Shown here piece by piece: positions 50,030 to 58,980 of a DNA stretch of 64,000 bases. This DNA is from UBA12158 sp035562735 (GTDB taxonomy: Bacteria > Patescibacteriota > Microgenomatia > UBA12405), in contig DATMWB010000003.1 of the NCBI GenBank assembly GCA_035562735.1, forward strand, positions 1-64,000. Reading direction: 5' to 3'. Below the pieces are notes generated by a model. The model had not been told where the DNA came from, searched no databases, and saw only the letters and a program-made list of their open reading frames with translations. Both the position numbers and the translations under genes were made by a program. Each line of letters starts with the position of its first letter. The stretch's first letter is position 1.

Positions 50030-51802
50030 ATGATTAATCAAAAAACATATCAAAAACCAGCTTTAAATCCAGCTCTTCAAAAGGATTTCACGAGGACACC
50101 TCATATACAAAATTTATCTAATGGTCAAGATGCTGTCCGCATTTCTTCACTAGGCGCTTTTGGAGATGTAACTCAAAACATGTTCGTTTACGAGTTTGCC
50201 CCACGAGGGGACTTCTCAAAATCTCAAATCATTATCGTCGATTGTGGTGTTGGTTTTCCTGAAGAAGACGCCTTTGGTGTTGATCTTCAAATTCCTGATA
50301 CAACTTATTTGCTAGACAAAAAAGAACGGATATTGGGAATTTTTATTACCCATGGTCATGAAGACCATATTGGGGCTATTCGTTACGTATTACCAATATT
50401 AGGCAACAATATCCCCATCTTTGCTCCAAAATTAGCAGCTGCCTTTATTGAATCGCGACTAGCAGAAAACCAAATTCGAGCCTCGGTTTCTGTCTATCAA
50501 TCTGGAGATATTTTCAACAAAGGTCCTTTTACTATCGAACCCATTAGAGTGACCCATTCAATTCCAGACACTCATCATTTTGCAATCACCACTCCAATTG
50601 GCGTTTTTTACCACGGATCTGATTTTAAGTTTGACGTCTTTCCGATTGACAACAAACCTGCAGAACTGAAAAAAATTGCCAATGCCGGTAACAAAAAAGT
50701 TATCGCTTTAATGTCTGATTCGCTAGGTGCCGACCACGAAGGTTATTCTCCGTCTGAACGAGATATTGCTGAAAACTTTAAGCATCAAATAGTCAACGCC
50801 AAGGGGCGAGTCTTTGTTACTTCTATTAGTAGTAATATTGTCCGTTGGGGTCAGGCTATCGAGTATGGAAAATCAACAGGTAGAAAAATTTGTGTTGTTG
50901 GTTATTCTGTCGATAAAGCTATCAATATTGCCAAAGAATTAGGTTATATTAAATTGGCTGATACCGATATGATTGCCCCAGAACGAGCCAAAAATTTCCC
51001 CGACAACAAGCTTTTATTTTTAGTTGCCGGTTTTGCCGGTCAACCCGATTCGGCATTGAGCAAAATGGTTATGGGTAAGCATCGTGTCAAAATAAAATCA
51101 GGTGACAAAGTAATCTTTTCCTCTCCAGACTATATTCCTGGAACTACCAGTAATATCTACGAAATGATCGATATTCTTTCCAAAATGGGTGCTGATGTTG
51201 CCTATGGAGAAAAAGAAGAACTTCATGTCTCCGGTCATGGTTACCAAAAAGAACACGCCCTTCTGATGACCCTAACTAACCCTCGATATCTATTACCAAT
51301 TGGTGGTAATTTCCGACATGTAAAAAGCTATTTTTCAATGGCCAAAATAATGGGATTTACTGACGACCAATTTATTACCCCAGATTTCGATTCTGCAGTT
51401 ACCTTTTATGCTAATGGTAAAGTTGATACCAATTTTCATATTCCCATGCATAAGGTTCTAATTGATGGTCTTGGAATAGGTGATGTCGGTGCCACAGTTC
51501 TTCGCGATAGGAAAACTTTAGCTGAAGATGGAATGTTTAGTGTAGTTCTAATGGTCAATAAAGAAGATGGCACAATGTTTAAGGAACCAGTAATTCTCTC
51601 TCGGGGTTTTGTGTTTATGAAAGAAAACACCGATCTTATTGATTATCTAAAAGAAGAGGTTAAAAGACGCTTCGGAGAAGTTACTAGCAAGCCTGCCAAC
51701 TTTGATTATATTAGAACTGAACTTCAGGCCTATCTCGAAAACATTATCAAGGAAAAAACTGGTCGCGAACCCATGGTTCTACCACTGGTTATTGAGGTCT
51801 AA
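50030..51802 (+). CDS. Ribonuclease J
   Basis: A 590-residue metallo-beta-lactamase/beta-CASP RNase. The metal motif is ITHGHEDHIGAI, followed by DTHHFAI, the beta-CASP region and SGHGYQKE. RNase J has endonuclease and 5'-3' exonuclease activity and is the main mRNA decay enzyme in bacteria lacking RNase E. The N-terminal 35 residues are an extra extension. It is preceded by the triple ACTATTTATC repeat. Confidence 0.94.
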   Translation: MINQKTYQKPALNPALQKDFTRTPHIQNLSNGQDAVRISSLGAFGDVTQNMFVYEFAPRGDFSKSQIIIVDCGVGFPEEDAFGVDLQIPDTTYLLDKKERILGIFITHGHEDHIGAIRYVLPILGNNIPIFAPKLAAAFIESRLAENQIRASVSVYQSGDIFNKGPFTIEPIRVTHSIPDTHHFAITTPIGVFYHGSDFKFDVFPIDNKPAELKKIANAGNKKVIALMSDSLGADHEGYSPSERDIAENFKHQIVNAKGRVFVTSISSNIVRWGQAIEYGKSTGRKICVVGYSVDKAINIAKELGYIKLADTDMIAPERAKNFPDNKLLFLVAGFAGQPDSALSKMVMGKHRVKIKSGDKVIFSSPDYIPGTTSNIYEMIDILSKMGADVAYGEKEELHVSGHGYQKEHALLMTLTNPRYLLPIGGNFRHVKSYFSMAKIMGFTDDQFITPDFDSAVTFYANGKVDTNFHIPMHKVLIDGLGIGDVGATVLRDRKTLAEDGMFSVVLMVNKEDGTMFKEPVILSRGFVFMKENTDLIDYLKEEVKRRFGEVTSKPANFDYIRTELQAYLENIIKEKTGREPMVLPLVIEV

Positions 51803-51825
51803 GTTTTTTTTAGATAAACTTATTT

Positions 51826-51955
51826 TGCCCGCCTTTGTTTGCGATTTTTTCCCAGACAGGACGGGCATCCTTGTTTTTTAGGTTTAAATTTGGAGTTTGC
51901 AACAAATTTATCCTAAAAACACAATCCCGATGAGACTTTAGTCGACATCGGGATA
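51826..51955 (+). terminator. Two hairpins after RNase J
   Basis: TGCCCG/CGGGCA (51826-51831/51862-51867) encloses a 30-nt loop and is followed by a T-rich stretch (TCCTTGTTTTTT), a possible terminator. A second hairpin with ATCCCGATG/CATCGGGAT (51925-51955) lacks a T-tract. Together they fill the 179-bp gap before the flavoprotein gene. Confidence 0.45.
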
Positions 51956-51981
51956 TCTCCTAAATTTTGGTAAAATATCTC

Positions 51982-52551
51982 ATGAAAATACTTTCAATTT
52001 GCGGTTCCCCCCGAAAAGGCAATTCTGAAACCATTCTTTTAGAACTCCAAAAACTTTTTAAAGAAAAAGGCGTTGAAAATGAAATAATTTTACTTCGTCA
52101 AAAAAATATCAACCGCTGTCATGGTTGTGTTGAATTTTGCAACCCTGCTGGGCTTTGTTGTCAAAAAGATGATGTAAGTTCTATTATCGATAAAATGGTG
52201 GAATCAGACGCCCTAATTATCATCTCCCCAAACTATTTTCAAATGCCACCCGGATTGTTAAAAGACTTAATGGACAGGACCTGCGTAATTTTTGCCAGTG
52301 CCAAGGACGAGTTATTAAAAAATAAAAAAATCGCTGTTATTGCTCTTGGTGCTGAGGAGGCAAAAGAAAGTCAAGTCTGCGCTGAAAATATTGCCAAGTT
52401 ATATTGTCGCTATATTGGAAAAGTGGTTATAACCAAAAGCTTTCAATCCAACAGTGAGCTAAAAGGAAATTTTAACGATATTCTAGAAAATTCTTATAAT
52501 CCCGACATTAAAGCATCTCTCAATTCCATTGTAAAAGCTCTGTTAAAATAA
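51982..52551 (+). CDS. Flavodoxin-fold NAD(P)H:FMN oxidoreductase
   Basis: A 189-residue protein of the NADPH-dependent FMN reductase/iron-sulfur flavoprotein group. The FMN phosphate loop is SICGSPRKGNSE. A Cys cluster RCHGCVEFCNPAGLCC follows at about residue 50, similar to the compact Fe-S motif of ISF proteins. The substrate is unknown. ATG at 51982 is chosen because TAAAAT ends 5 nt upstream, so an upstream in-frame TTG would lie inside the promoter. Confidence 0.8.
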   Translation: MKILSICGSPRKGNSETILLELQKLFKEKGVENEIILLRQKNINRCHGCVEFCNPAGLCCQKDDVSSIIDKMVESDALIIISPNYFQMPPGLLKDLMDRTCVIFASAKDELLKNKKIAVIALGAEEAKESQVCAENIAKLYCRYIGKVVITKSFQSNSELKGNFNDILENSYNPDIKASLNSIVKALLK

Positions 52552-52554
52552 GCC

Positions 52555-54261
52555 ATGAAGTACTCACAACTTTTTGGTAAAACAAGCAAGACAGTTTCCA
52601 AGGATGCTACCGTCGCCAGTCATCGTCTTCTTCTTCAGGCTGGTTTCATTCGCCAACTTGCCGCAGGACGATACACCCTCCTTCCTCTCGGTCTAAAAGT
52701 ATGTAAAAAAATTGAAAATATTATTAGAGAAGAGGTGGAAAAAACTGGAGCCCAAGAGTTAATTGTCCCTACTCTCCATCCAATTGAATTATGGCAACAA
52801 GCTAATCGAGATAAAAAATTTGGTGCTGCCATGATGATGGTTAATGACCGTAATCAAGCCCAATTTACTTTAGGTGCTACTGCAGAAGTAATAATGTTGG
52901 ACTTAGTCAAACAATTTGCCCCAAGCTACAAGGATTTACCTATAAATATCTACCAATTTTCCCAGAAATTTCGCGACGAAGCTCGTCCTTCTGGAGGTCT
53001 TTTACGAACCCGTGAATTTGTCATGAAAGATGGTTATTCTTTTCATACAAACGAAGCCGACTTAAAAGAAACTTATCAAAAATATTGGGACGCTTATTTG
53101 AATATTGCCCAAAAATTAGATTTAAAAATTATTGTTGTTGAATCAGACAATGGTGCTATTGGTGGGGCTGTTTCCCATGAATTTATGGTTGAATCTGAGG
53201 TGGGGGAGGACACTATTGCTACTTGTACCTGTGGATATGCTGCTAATTTGGAAAAAGCCTCCTTTGTCAAAAATTCTATTAATCTTGATGAAGCTGAAAA
53301 AGAACTAAGTGAAGTTGAAGCAGTCAGAGGTACGACCATGGAAGATGGAGTCAAGTTACACAATTTACCTCTTAACTTACAAATCAAAGATGTGGTCTAC
53401 GTTGACGAAAAAGGTCGCTTTATTTTGGCCATTATCCGAGGTGATTTTATGGTTAATGAAACTAAATTAAAAAATTTAGTTCTTTCAAATGAATTACGCC
53501 ATGCCACCGAAGAGGAAATCATCAACATTCTTCATTCTGTCCCTGGCTTTATTTCTCCGGTTGGAATAAGACAAAATATTGACCCCAAATCTGAGTTTAT
53601 AATTGTTGCCGACGACTCTTTGCGCACTGTAAAAAACTGTTATGGTGGTTCCAACAAGAAAAATATTGACCTTCTCAATGTAAATATTGACCGTGACTAT
53701 AAGGCCGATCTAGAAGGTGACATCGCCGCTGCCTGTGAGGGAGATATCTGTCCCCAGTGTAAATCTCAAAAACTACATTTAATAAAAGCCGTAGAGTTTG
53801 GCAATATTTTTAATATCGGCTATGCCTATTCTGATCCCATGAATGGAAACTACACTGACAAAGATGGTTCCCTAAAAAAGCTTTACATGGGTTCTTACGG
53901 AATTGGTATAGGAAGAGCAATGGCAATTGATGTGGAAGTGCATCATGATGACACTGGGATAGTATGGCCAAAAAGTTTAGCCCCATATCAAGTTCACTTA
54001 ATTGGTCTTGATGGTATGGGTGAAGATTTTTATCAAGAATTACTTTTAAAGAATATTGATGTCCTTTTTGACGATCGCGATAGTGTTTCCGCTGGCGCAA
54101 AATTTGCTGACGCTGATTTAATAGGAATTCCTATTAGATTGGTTATCAGCAAGAGAAGTCAGGAAAAAGGTGGAATCGAATATAAATTAAGATCCCAAAA
54201 AGAGTCAGAAATTATAGACAAAAAAAATCTTATCTCAAAAATTACTAATTACTTTAACTAA
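52555..54261 (+). CDS. proS: Proline--tRNA ligase
   Basis: A 568-residue class II synthetase, bacterial-type with the editing insertion. Motif 1 is near QELIVPTLHP, motif 2 FRDEARPSGGLLRTREFVMKDGYSFH and motif 3 GIGIGRAMAIDVE. The C-terminal anticodon-binding domain follows. A short CTCGYAANLEKA-like zinc-free stretch and CPQCKS are part of the insertion. TAAAAT overlaps the end of the upstream gene and is 5 nt before the ATG. Confidence 0.96.
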   Translation: MKYSQLFGKTSKTVSKDATVASHRLLLQAGFIRQLAAGRYTLLPLGLKVCKKIENIIREEVEKTGAQELIVPTLHPIELWQQANRDKKFGAAMMMVNDRNQAQFTLGATAEVIMLDLVKQFAPSYKDLPINIYQFSQKFRDEARPSGGLLRTREFVMKDGYSFHTNEADLKETYQKYWDAYLNIAQKLDLKIIVVESDNGAIGGAVSHEFMVESEVGEDTIATCTCGYAANLEKASFVKNSINLDEAEKELSEVEAVRGTTMEDGVKLHNLPLNLQIKDVVYVDEKGRFILAIIRGDFMVNETKLKNLVLSNELRHATEEEIINILHSVPGFISPVGIRQNIDPKSEFIIVADDSLRTVKNCYGGSNKKNIDLLNVNIDRDYKADLEGDIAAACEGDICPQCKSQKLHLIKAVEFGNIFNIGYAYSDPMNGNYTDKDGSLKKLYMGSYGIGIGRAMAIDVEVHHDDTGIVWPKSLAPYQVHLIGLDGMGEDFYQELLLKNIDVLFDDRDSVSAGAKFADADLIGIPIRLVISKRSQEKGGIEYKLRSQKESEIIDKKNLISKITNYFN

Positions 54262-54325
54262 TTTTCTAGAATCTAGTTTTTGTATCTAGTTTCTAATTTT
54301 TTAATTTTTACTCTATACTCTTCTT

Positions 54326-56461
54326 ATGCCTCGAGGACGCAAGAAAAATCGAATTTTACCAACACTTAAATTAAAGCCAGATACTGTCAAGTCAATTTTC
54401 TTTATCTTTTTTCTAATATTAGCCATACTTTCCGTATTTTCGTTTCTTCAACAGGGGACCGTTGCTACAGATGTAAACCTTGCTTTAACTAAATTTTTTG
54501 GTTGGGGGGCGGTTATGGTTCCTTTTTTACTGCTTCTAATTTCATTTCTCTTTACCAAAGTAAAATCACCGTTACGTGAGGCAAATGTATTTTTTGGTTT
54601 CTCCATAATGTTTTTTGCTCTATTGGGCCTTTTCAAGCAAGGTTTCGTCGGTTTGTTTTTTTGGGAACAGTTTCTTGCCCTTTTTTCTGAAGCACCGACA
54701 TTCATAATTTTCTTTTTCGCTCTCATAGTCGGTTTTGTTGTTCTATTTGATACTAATATTGCCCAAGTTATCAAATTTATTGCTAATGTCTTCAATACAA
54801 TACGCAAGTATTCTGTTGGCCAAGCAGTCAAATTAAAAGAGAAAAAAATTGCCAAAGAATCAGCCAAGAATCCTCTTTATCAATCAGAAATGAATTCAGA
54901 AAATTCTGACCCCTTTGCCACAAAGGAAAAGGATTATGCCAAATCGAGTTCAAAAACAGACTTGGCAGTAGTCGATATTGCCCCAGTTTTTAAAACCACT
55001 TCACCCCTTACCTCAACTGGTAATCAGACCTGGGTTTACCCTTCAATGTCTCTTTTTGATGATACCCCCGGTGCCAAAGCAGATAGAGGTGATGTCCGAA
55101 AGAATGCTCAAATTATTGAGCAAACACTTGATTCTTTTGGAATAACTGCCCGTGTAGCCGAAGTCAACAATAGTCCTTCTGTTACCCAATACGCCCTTGA
55201 AGTCGCTCTCGGTACCAAGCTTGCAAAAATTTTATCCCTCAGTAACGATTTAGCCATGGCGCTAGCAGCACCAGGTGGACAAATTAGAGTTGAGGCCCCA
55301 ATTCCAGGACGTTCTTTGGTTGGTATTGAAATGCCAAATCGTTCTTTGGAAGTGGTTCCAATTCGAACAATTCTAGAATCTGAAGCCATGAAAAATGCCA
55401 AGAGTAAAATATCTGTTCCCTTGGGTCTTGATGTTGCCGGCCAACCAAAAGTTGCCGATATTTCCAAGATGCCTCATGTCTTGATTGCTGGTCAAACTGG
55501 TTCCGGTAAATCTATTTGTATCAATTCTTGGATTTCAACAGTTTTATTCCGTGCTTCCCCCGACGAAGTTAGACTAATTATGGTCGATCCTAAGCGTGTC
55601 GAATTATCGGGCTATAATGGCATTCCCCATCTTCTAACTCCGGTTATTGTCGAACCAGAAAAAGTAGTCTCTGCCTTAAAATGGGCTGTCAATGAAATGG
55701 AACGTCGTTATAAAATGTTTACCGAAGTTGGTGCCAAAAACATTGAGGGTTACAACAATTTATCCGGCTTTCAGTCCATTCCTTACATTCTTATTGTCAT
55801 TGATGAGTTAGCCGAAATTATGCTTTTCTCGCCTGCCGAAGTAGAAGACAATATTTGTCGTATTGCTCAAATGGCTCGTGCCACCGGTATTCACTTAGTA
55901 CTAGCTACGCAGCGACCTTCAGTCAACATTATTACTGGTTTAATCAAAGCCAACATTCCAACAAGAATAGCCTTTGCTGTTGCCTCTATGACTGATTCAC
56001 GGGTTGTTCTTGATACCCCAGGGGCTGAAAAATTATTAGGTCGGGGTGACATGCTTTACATCCCACCTGATTTAGCCAAGCCTGTTCGTGTCCAAGGTTG
56101 TTTTATTTCAGACAAGGAAGTAAATCGTTTAATAGACTTTCTAAAGACTCAACGTACCGGTGAGTACAATGACGAAATTACTCGACAACCAGTAAATAGT
56201 CCCACTTCAATGAGCAAAAATGTAATGGTTTCCGATGGAGAAGAACGTGATTCCATGTTTGAGGACGCCATAAAACTTATCCAAGAAACCGGAAAAGCGT
56301 CAGCTTCACTATTACAACGCCGTCTTAAACTAGGTTATGCCCGCGCCGCCAGAGTCCTTGATGAATTGGAAAAAGCCGGAATAGTCGGCCCAGTCAATGG
56401 CGCCAAACCAAGAGAAATATTAATCGATCACAGATCACCTTCTGATAATAATCTAGAATAA
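54326..56461 (+). CDS. ftsK: DNA translocase FtsK/SpoIIIE
   Basis: A 711-residue DNA pump that clears chromosomes from the division site. It has four N-terminal membrane helices (about residues 20-165), a short linker and the RecA-like motor with Walker A GQTGSGKS (about residue 390) and Walker B ILIVIDELAEIM. The C-terminal winged gamma domain includes KASASLLQRRLKLGYARAARVLDELE. The linker is shorter than in E. coli. TATACT ends 6 nt before the ATG. Confidence 0.95.
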   Translation: MPRGRKKNRILPTLKLKPDTVKSIFFIFFLILAILSVFSFLQQGTVATDVNLALTKFFGWGAVMVPFLLLLISFLFTKVKSPLREANVFFGFSIMFFALLGLFKQGFVGLFFWEQFLALFSEAPTFIIFFFALIVGFVVLFDTNIAQVIKFIANVFNTIRKYSVGQAVKLKEKKIAKESAKNPLYQSEMNSENSDPFATKEKDYAKSSSKTDLAVVDIAPVFKTTSPLTSTGNQTWVYPSMSLFDDTPGAKADRGDVRKNAQIIEQTLDSFGITARVAEVNNSPSVTQYALEVALGTKLAKILSLSNDLAMALAAPGGQIRVEAPIPGRSLVGIEMPNRSLEVVPIRTILESEAMKNAKSKISVPLGLDVAGQPKVADISKMPHVLIAGQTGSGKSICINSWISTVLFRASPDEVRLIMVDPKRVELSGYNGIPHLLTPVIVEPEKVVSALKWAVNEMERRYKMFTEVGAKNIEGYNNLSGFQSIPYILIVIDELAEIMLFSPAEVEDNICRIAQMARATGIHLVLATQRPSVNIITGLIKANIPTRIAFAVASMTDSRVVLDTPGAEKLLGRGDMLYIPPDLAKPVRVQGCFISDKEVNRLIDFLKTQRTGEYNDEITRQPVNSPTSMSKNVMVSDGEERDSMFEDAIKLIQETGKASASLLQRRLKLGYARAARVLDELEKAGIVGPVNGAKPREILIDHRSPSDNNLE

Positions 56462-56469
56462 AAATTCCT

Positions 56470-57066
56470 ATGAAGCGCGCCTCAACCATATTAGAATCTG
56501 CCCGCCTAGATAGAGAACTTGATTTTACAGAGATTAGTAAAAAGACAAAGATACCGCTTAGATACCTGATTGCCTTTGAAAATGAAAACACTTCAGATTT
56601 TCCCAGCGAGCCATATTGTTCCCTAATGGTCAAGGATTATGCTGAATTTTTGGGAATAAATGGTGAGGAGTTGCTTTCTTTATTTCGGCGTGATTACGAT
56701 CGTCGACCCCAAAACACTCTTCGTCGTCGTTTTTGGTTTTCTCTCACCCCACAATTCGCCTTTACTACCTTCATAATTTTTTTGGGAATAGTTTTTACCG
56801 CTTATCTAGTAACCGAATATTTAAAATTTAACCGCCCCCCGCAGCTAAAAATAAATTGGCCTCAAGACTTCTCTCAAAAAACTGTTGAAATATCAGGTAT
56901 TACCGACCCTGAATCAACTATTAAAATAAATGATTCTCTAGTCATTGTCGATTCTGACGGTAATTTTAAAAAAACTCTTGATATTTCTACTTCAGAAGCA
57001 AAAATTATTGTTGAAGCCAAGTCCCCAGCAGGTGTCATTAGCAAAGATGAAAAAGTTTTAAAATAG
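56470..57066 (+). CDS. RodZ-like cell-shape protein
   Basis: A 198-residue protein. The N-terminal Xre-type HTH (residues 1-75, with DFTEISKKTKIPLRYLIAFEN) is followed by basic residues, one membrane helix (about residues 95-118) and a small extracytoplasmic beta domain (EISGITDPESTIKIND) of the bacterial Ig type. This is the RodZ layout, a link between MreB and the wall machinery. No mreB is seen in the window. It follows ftsK by 8 bp. Confidence 0.8.
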   Translation: MKRASTILESARLDRELDFTEISKKTKIPLRYLIAFENENTSDFPSEPYCSLMVKDYAEFLGINGEELLSLFRRDYDRRPQNTLRRRFWFSLTPQFAFTTFIIFLGIVFTAYLVTEYLKFNRPPQLKINWPQDFSQKTVEISGITDPESTIKINDSLVIVDSDGNFKKTLDISTSEAKIIVEAKSPAGVISKDEKVLK

Positions 57067-57080
57067 TTTATACTGAAGCT

Positions 57081-57323
57081 ATGGATATCACTCAAATTGT
57101 TGTCATTATCAGTCTTTTATCAATTTCAGTCGTCATTGTTGCCGTTGGAATTTACCTAATAAAACTTATCAAAGATCTTCGCATTACTGTAGGTCAAACC
57201 AATCAGATGATCAGTTCTGTTTCTGGACCAGTGTCTTCCATTTCTGAATTTTTAATGGGTTTTAAAAACGGCATTTCACTTTTTAATTCTTTTTTTAGTA
57301 AAGACAAAAAAGAAGAAAAATAA
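57081..57323 (+). CDS. Small membrane protein, DUF948-like
   Basis: An 80-residue protein with one N-terminal membrane helix (about residues 5-27) and an amphipathic helix with TVGQTNQMISSVSGPVSSISEFLMGF, similar to DUF948-type proteins. The C-terminus is charged. No function is known. TATACT ends exactly 6 nt before the ATG, overlapping the rodZ stop region. It pairs with the YtxH-like gene downstream. Confidence 0.6.
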   Translation: MDITQIVVIISLLSISVVIVAVGIYLIKLIKDLRITVGQTNQMISSVSGPVSSISEFLMGFKNGISLFNSFFSKDKKEEK

Positions 57324-57328
57324 TTTTT

Positions 57329-57760
57329 ATGTCATGTTGTAACAACAAAGAATGCAGTTGCCATCAAAATAGTAGCTTTGTATTTGGGATATTTATAGGC
57401 TTAATCATTGGTGCAGTTATTGCTATTGTTATCTATAAAAATAATCGTGAAAAGGTCTTTGAGAATTTAAAAAAGAAACTAGAAAAAATATTTAAATCGG
57501 TTTTGGAAAGTGAAACTTTTCAAAATATTTCTACACTAAAAAGAAAAGTGGATATTAACAATTCGGCAAAAATATCCAAAAAAATAGTAAAAAAGTCTTC
57601 CTCAAAAAATAGTGCGTTGTCCAAACAAAAAAGTATGGCAAAAGAAGTACCCTCAACATCTCATAAGATTGCTGTAACTCTTCCAAAAGAATTGATTCAA
57701 AGAGAGTTTGAAGTAAAGGCACCCCCTCAAAAGATTAAACCAAGAGTTTTTAAAAAGTAG
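57329..57760 (+). CDS. YtxH-like membrane protein with Cys-rich N-terminus
   Basis: A 143-residue protein. It begins MSCCNNKECSCHQN, four Cys and one His that could bind a metal, followed by a Gly-rich membrane helix (VFGIFIGLIIGAVIAIVIY) of the YtxH type and a long basic helical tail. The family is often found in stress responses; the metal-type N-terminus is not typical. It is 5 bp after the DUF948-like gene. Confidence 0.6.
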   Translation: MSCCNNKECSCHQNSSFVFGIFIGLIIGAVIAIVIYKNNREKVFENLKKKLEKIFKSVLESETFQNISTLKRKVDINNSAKISKKIVKKSSSKNSALSKQKSMAKEVPSTSHKIAVTLPKELIQREFEVKAPPQKIKPRVFKK

Positions 57761-57768
57761 CCTATAAC

Positions 57769-57854
57769 TTGACTTAAATATCGTCGATTGTTATAATCAC
57801 CTAATGCAATTTTAAGCGAACCTAAGGCAACACGTCTTTCCGTTCGCTTTTTTT
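57769..57854 (+). ncRNA. Short RNA gene: promoter plus early terminator
   Basis: TTGACT and TATAAT (57792-57797) are 17 bp apart, the best promoter match in the window. Only about 10 nt after the predicted start, AAGCGAAC pairs with GTTCGCTT (57814-57849), followed by a T-tract, with an inner AAG/CTT pairing. The product would be about 50 nt. A minimal ORF (ATG CAA TTT TAA) starts 6 nt after the -10 box. It could be a small RNA or a leader attenuator for the downstream lipoprotein gene. The site could also serve only as the terminator of the ftsK operon. Confidence 0.5.
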
Positions 57855-57863
57855 GTATCGATA

Positions 57864-57892
57864 TTTGAATACGCATTATATGCGTATTCAAA
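57864..57892 (+). repeat. 13-bp perfect hairpin
   Basis: TTTGAATACGCAT and ATGCGTATTCAAA surround a 3-nt loop. No T-tract follows. It lies just outside the left inverted repeat of the lipoprotein cassette and may be an RNA-stability element or a protein-binding palindrome. Confidence 0.7.
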
Positions 57893-57922
57893 GTACCTTA
57901 ACAATCGAGAGTGAGTAAAAAA

Positions 57923-57992
57923 TATACAAGTTTAGACTTGCACCAAGGACACAAGAAATTGCTTCCTTGATGCAAGTTTTCAAACTTGTATA
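57923..57992 (+). promoter_or_regulatory. Large hairpin in lipoprotein leader
   Basis: TATACAAGTTT/AAACTTGTATA (11 bp) continues inward through ACTTGCA/TGCAAGT and CAAGG/CCTTG. The structure of about 70 nt lies between the left inverted repeat and the lipoprotein gene, and has no T-tract. A structured regulatory leader or processing site is possible. Confidence 0.6.
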
Positions 57993-58069
57993 AGATAAAG
58001 TCTTATCCTCCCTGTTTCTCCACCCCTAGCCAGCCTTAAAACTGGCAACCGCTCAAGGAGGCGGTAACA

Positions 58070-58900
58070 ATGTTCCACCGTGTGTTTGTTTTTCTCACCG
58101 TATTGGCAATGCTCCTCGGAGCTGCTGGTTGTTCCCCCCAAAACCAAGCCAACGTTGAAGCTTGGAACACTTTGTTTTTTGGTTCAGAAATTGAACTTCA
58201 GAACCAACCACCCGAGTACAGCGAGACGCTTCTGGATGCCATCAATAAGTATATTGGCGAAAATTGTCCAATGAAAAAAGATTATGATATTGATGGTAAT
58301 GGACAGATGTACACCATTTGTCGTGATTTTGAAGGTGAGGCAATCGAAGTTAAGTCAGCTGATTTCTTGGGTCTAGGTCTTGTTGGCTTGACTGCCGTCA
58401 GCCCAATTCCTGGAGATGAACTCCTTGCTGTCAAGTGGGCCTGGAACTCAGAAAAGACAATCAAGGTCATTATTGCGGTTGTCTTCACTGTTGAGGTTGC
58501 CCACACCATCAATGTTGTTTACAGCAAAACAAGCAACCCGCTTCACAACCCACATAACTCGCAGGTAGCTCGTGATTACATCAGTAGAATTTGGAACGAT
58601 ATCCAAATAAAGTTGAGTAATCCCAAAAATCCCACCGGACCTATACTGTATTGCGCTGTCGTCGTCTATCAAAACGGAGTTCAATATGTCCGTGTGTTGA
58701 GTACTGTTGATAACGTTACCGGGATCATGTCCTGGTATGGAAGTGAAGGATGGGTACACGCCTTTGACAACAAAGACGTCTATGGTTTTCTTAATGGCAT
58801 GCCTCGTGGAGCCATTTCCTACGACGTCAGTCGTCCCCTGCAAGATTGCTTAAACGCACTTGGTAAAGGTGTCCCCGCCGCGAATCAATACGCACCCTAA
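58070..58900 (+). CDS. Lipoprotein of unknown function in inverted-repeat cassette
   Basis: A 276-residue protein with a lipoprotein signal: hydrophobic residues 5-17 and lipobox LGAAGC with Cys21. The mature part contains a hydrophobic stretch (about 125-150: TIKVIIAVVFTVEVAHTINVV) and a beta-rich C-terminal half with several Trp/Tyr. No family is recognised. A perfect AAGGAGG lies 8 nt before the ATG, unlike most neighbours, and codon use favours G/C at third positions. Both suggest a foreign origin. Confidence 0.7.
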   Translation: MFHRVFVFLTVLAMLLGAAGCSPQNQANVEAWNTLFFGSEIELQNQPPEYSETLLDAINKYIGENCPMKKDYDIDGNGQMYTICRDFEGEAIEVKSADFLGLGLVGLTAVSPIPGDELLAVKWAWNSEKTIKVIIAVVFTVEVAHTINVVYSKTSNPLHNPHNSQVARDYISRIWNDIQIKLSNPKNPTGPILYCAVVVYQNGVQYVRVLSTVDNVTGIMSWYGSEGWVHAFDNKDVYGFLNGMPRGAISYDVSRPLQDCLNALGKGVPAANQYAP

Positions 58901-58909
58901 AAACCCTAT

Positions 58910-58950
58910 GGTTGGTACTGGCTAACCCCAGTACCAACCCCCTTCGGGGG
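58910..58950 (+). terminator. Double hairpin after lipoprotein gene
   Basis: GGTTGGTACTGG/CCAGTACCAACC (12 bp) is followed directly by a CCCCC-TTC-GGGGG hairpin. No T-run follows, so it may stabilise the 3' end or act as an atypical terminator. It lies just inside the right inverted repeat. Confidence 0.55.
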
Positions 58951-58980
58951 ACCACAAGCACTACTCACTCTCGATTTACA

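Larger units (their letters stand above)
57903..58976. mobile_element. Cassette bounded by 15-bp inverted repeats
   Basis: AATCGAGAGTGAGTA at 57903-57917 is the exact reverse complement of TACTCACTCTCGATT at 58962-58976. Between them lie a large hairpin (57923-57992), a full Shine-Dalgarno, one lipoprotein gene and two GC-rich hairpins. The base composition is clearly richer in G+C than the flanks. No transposase is present, so this would be a non-autonomous element or an acquired gene; pairing of the arms in the mRNA is another possible role. Confidence 0.5.

Noticed and set aside
54262..54325. Repeated TATCTAGTTT-like units before ftsK
   Set aside because: Two imperfect short copies in A/T-rich DNA, not distinguishable from chance; only the -10 box is supported.
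58448..58843. 131-codon antisense ORF inside the lipoprotein gene
   Set aside because: No promoter or ribosome-binding site; the plus-strand ORF has a full signal peptide and a perfect Shine-Dalgarno.
57903..58976. Complete insertion sequence
   Set aside because: Inverted repeats are present but the only gene is a lipoprotein; no DDE or other transposase motif and no clear target-site duplication.
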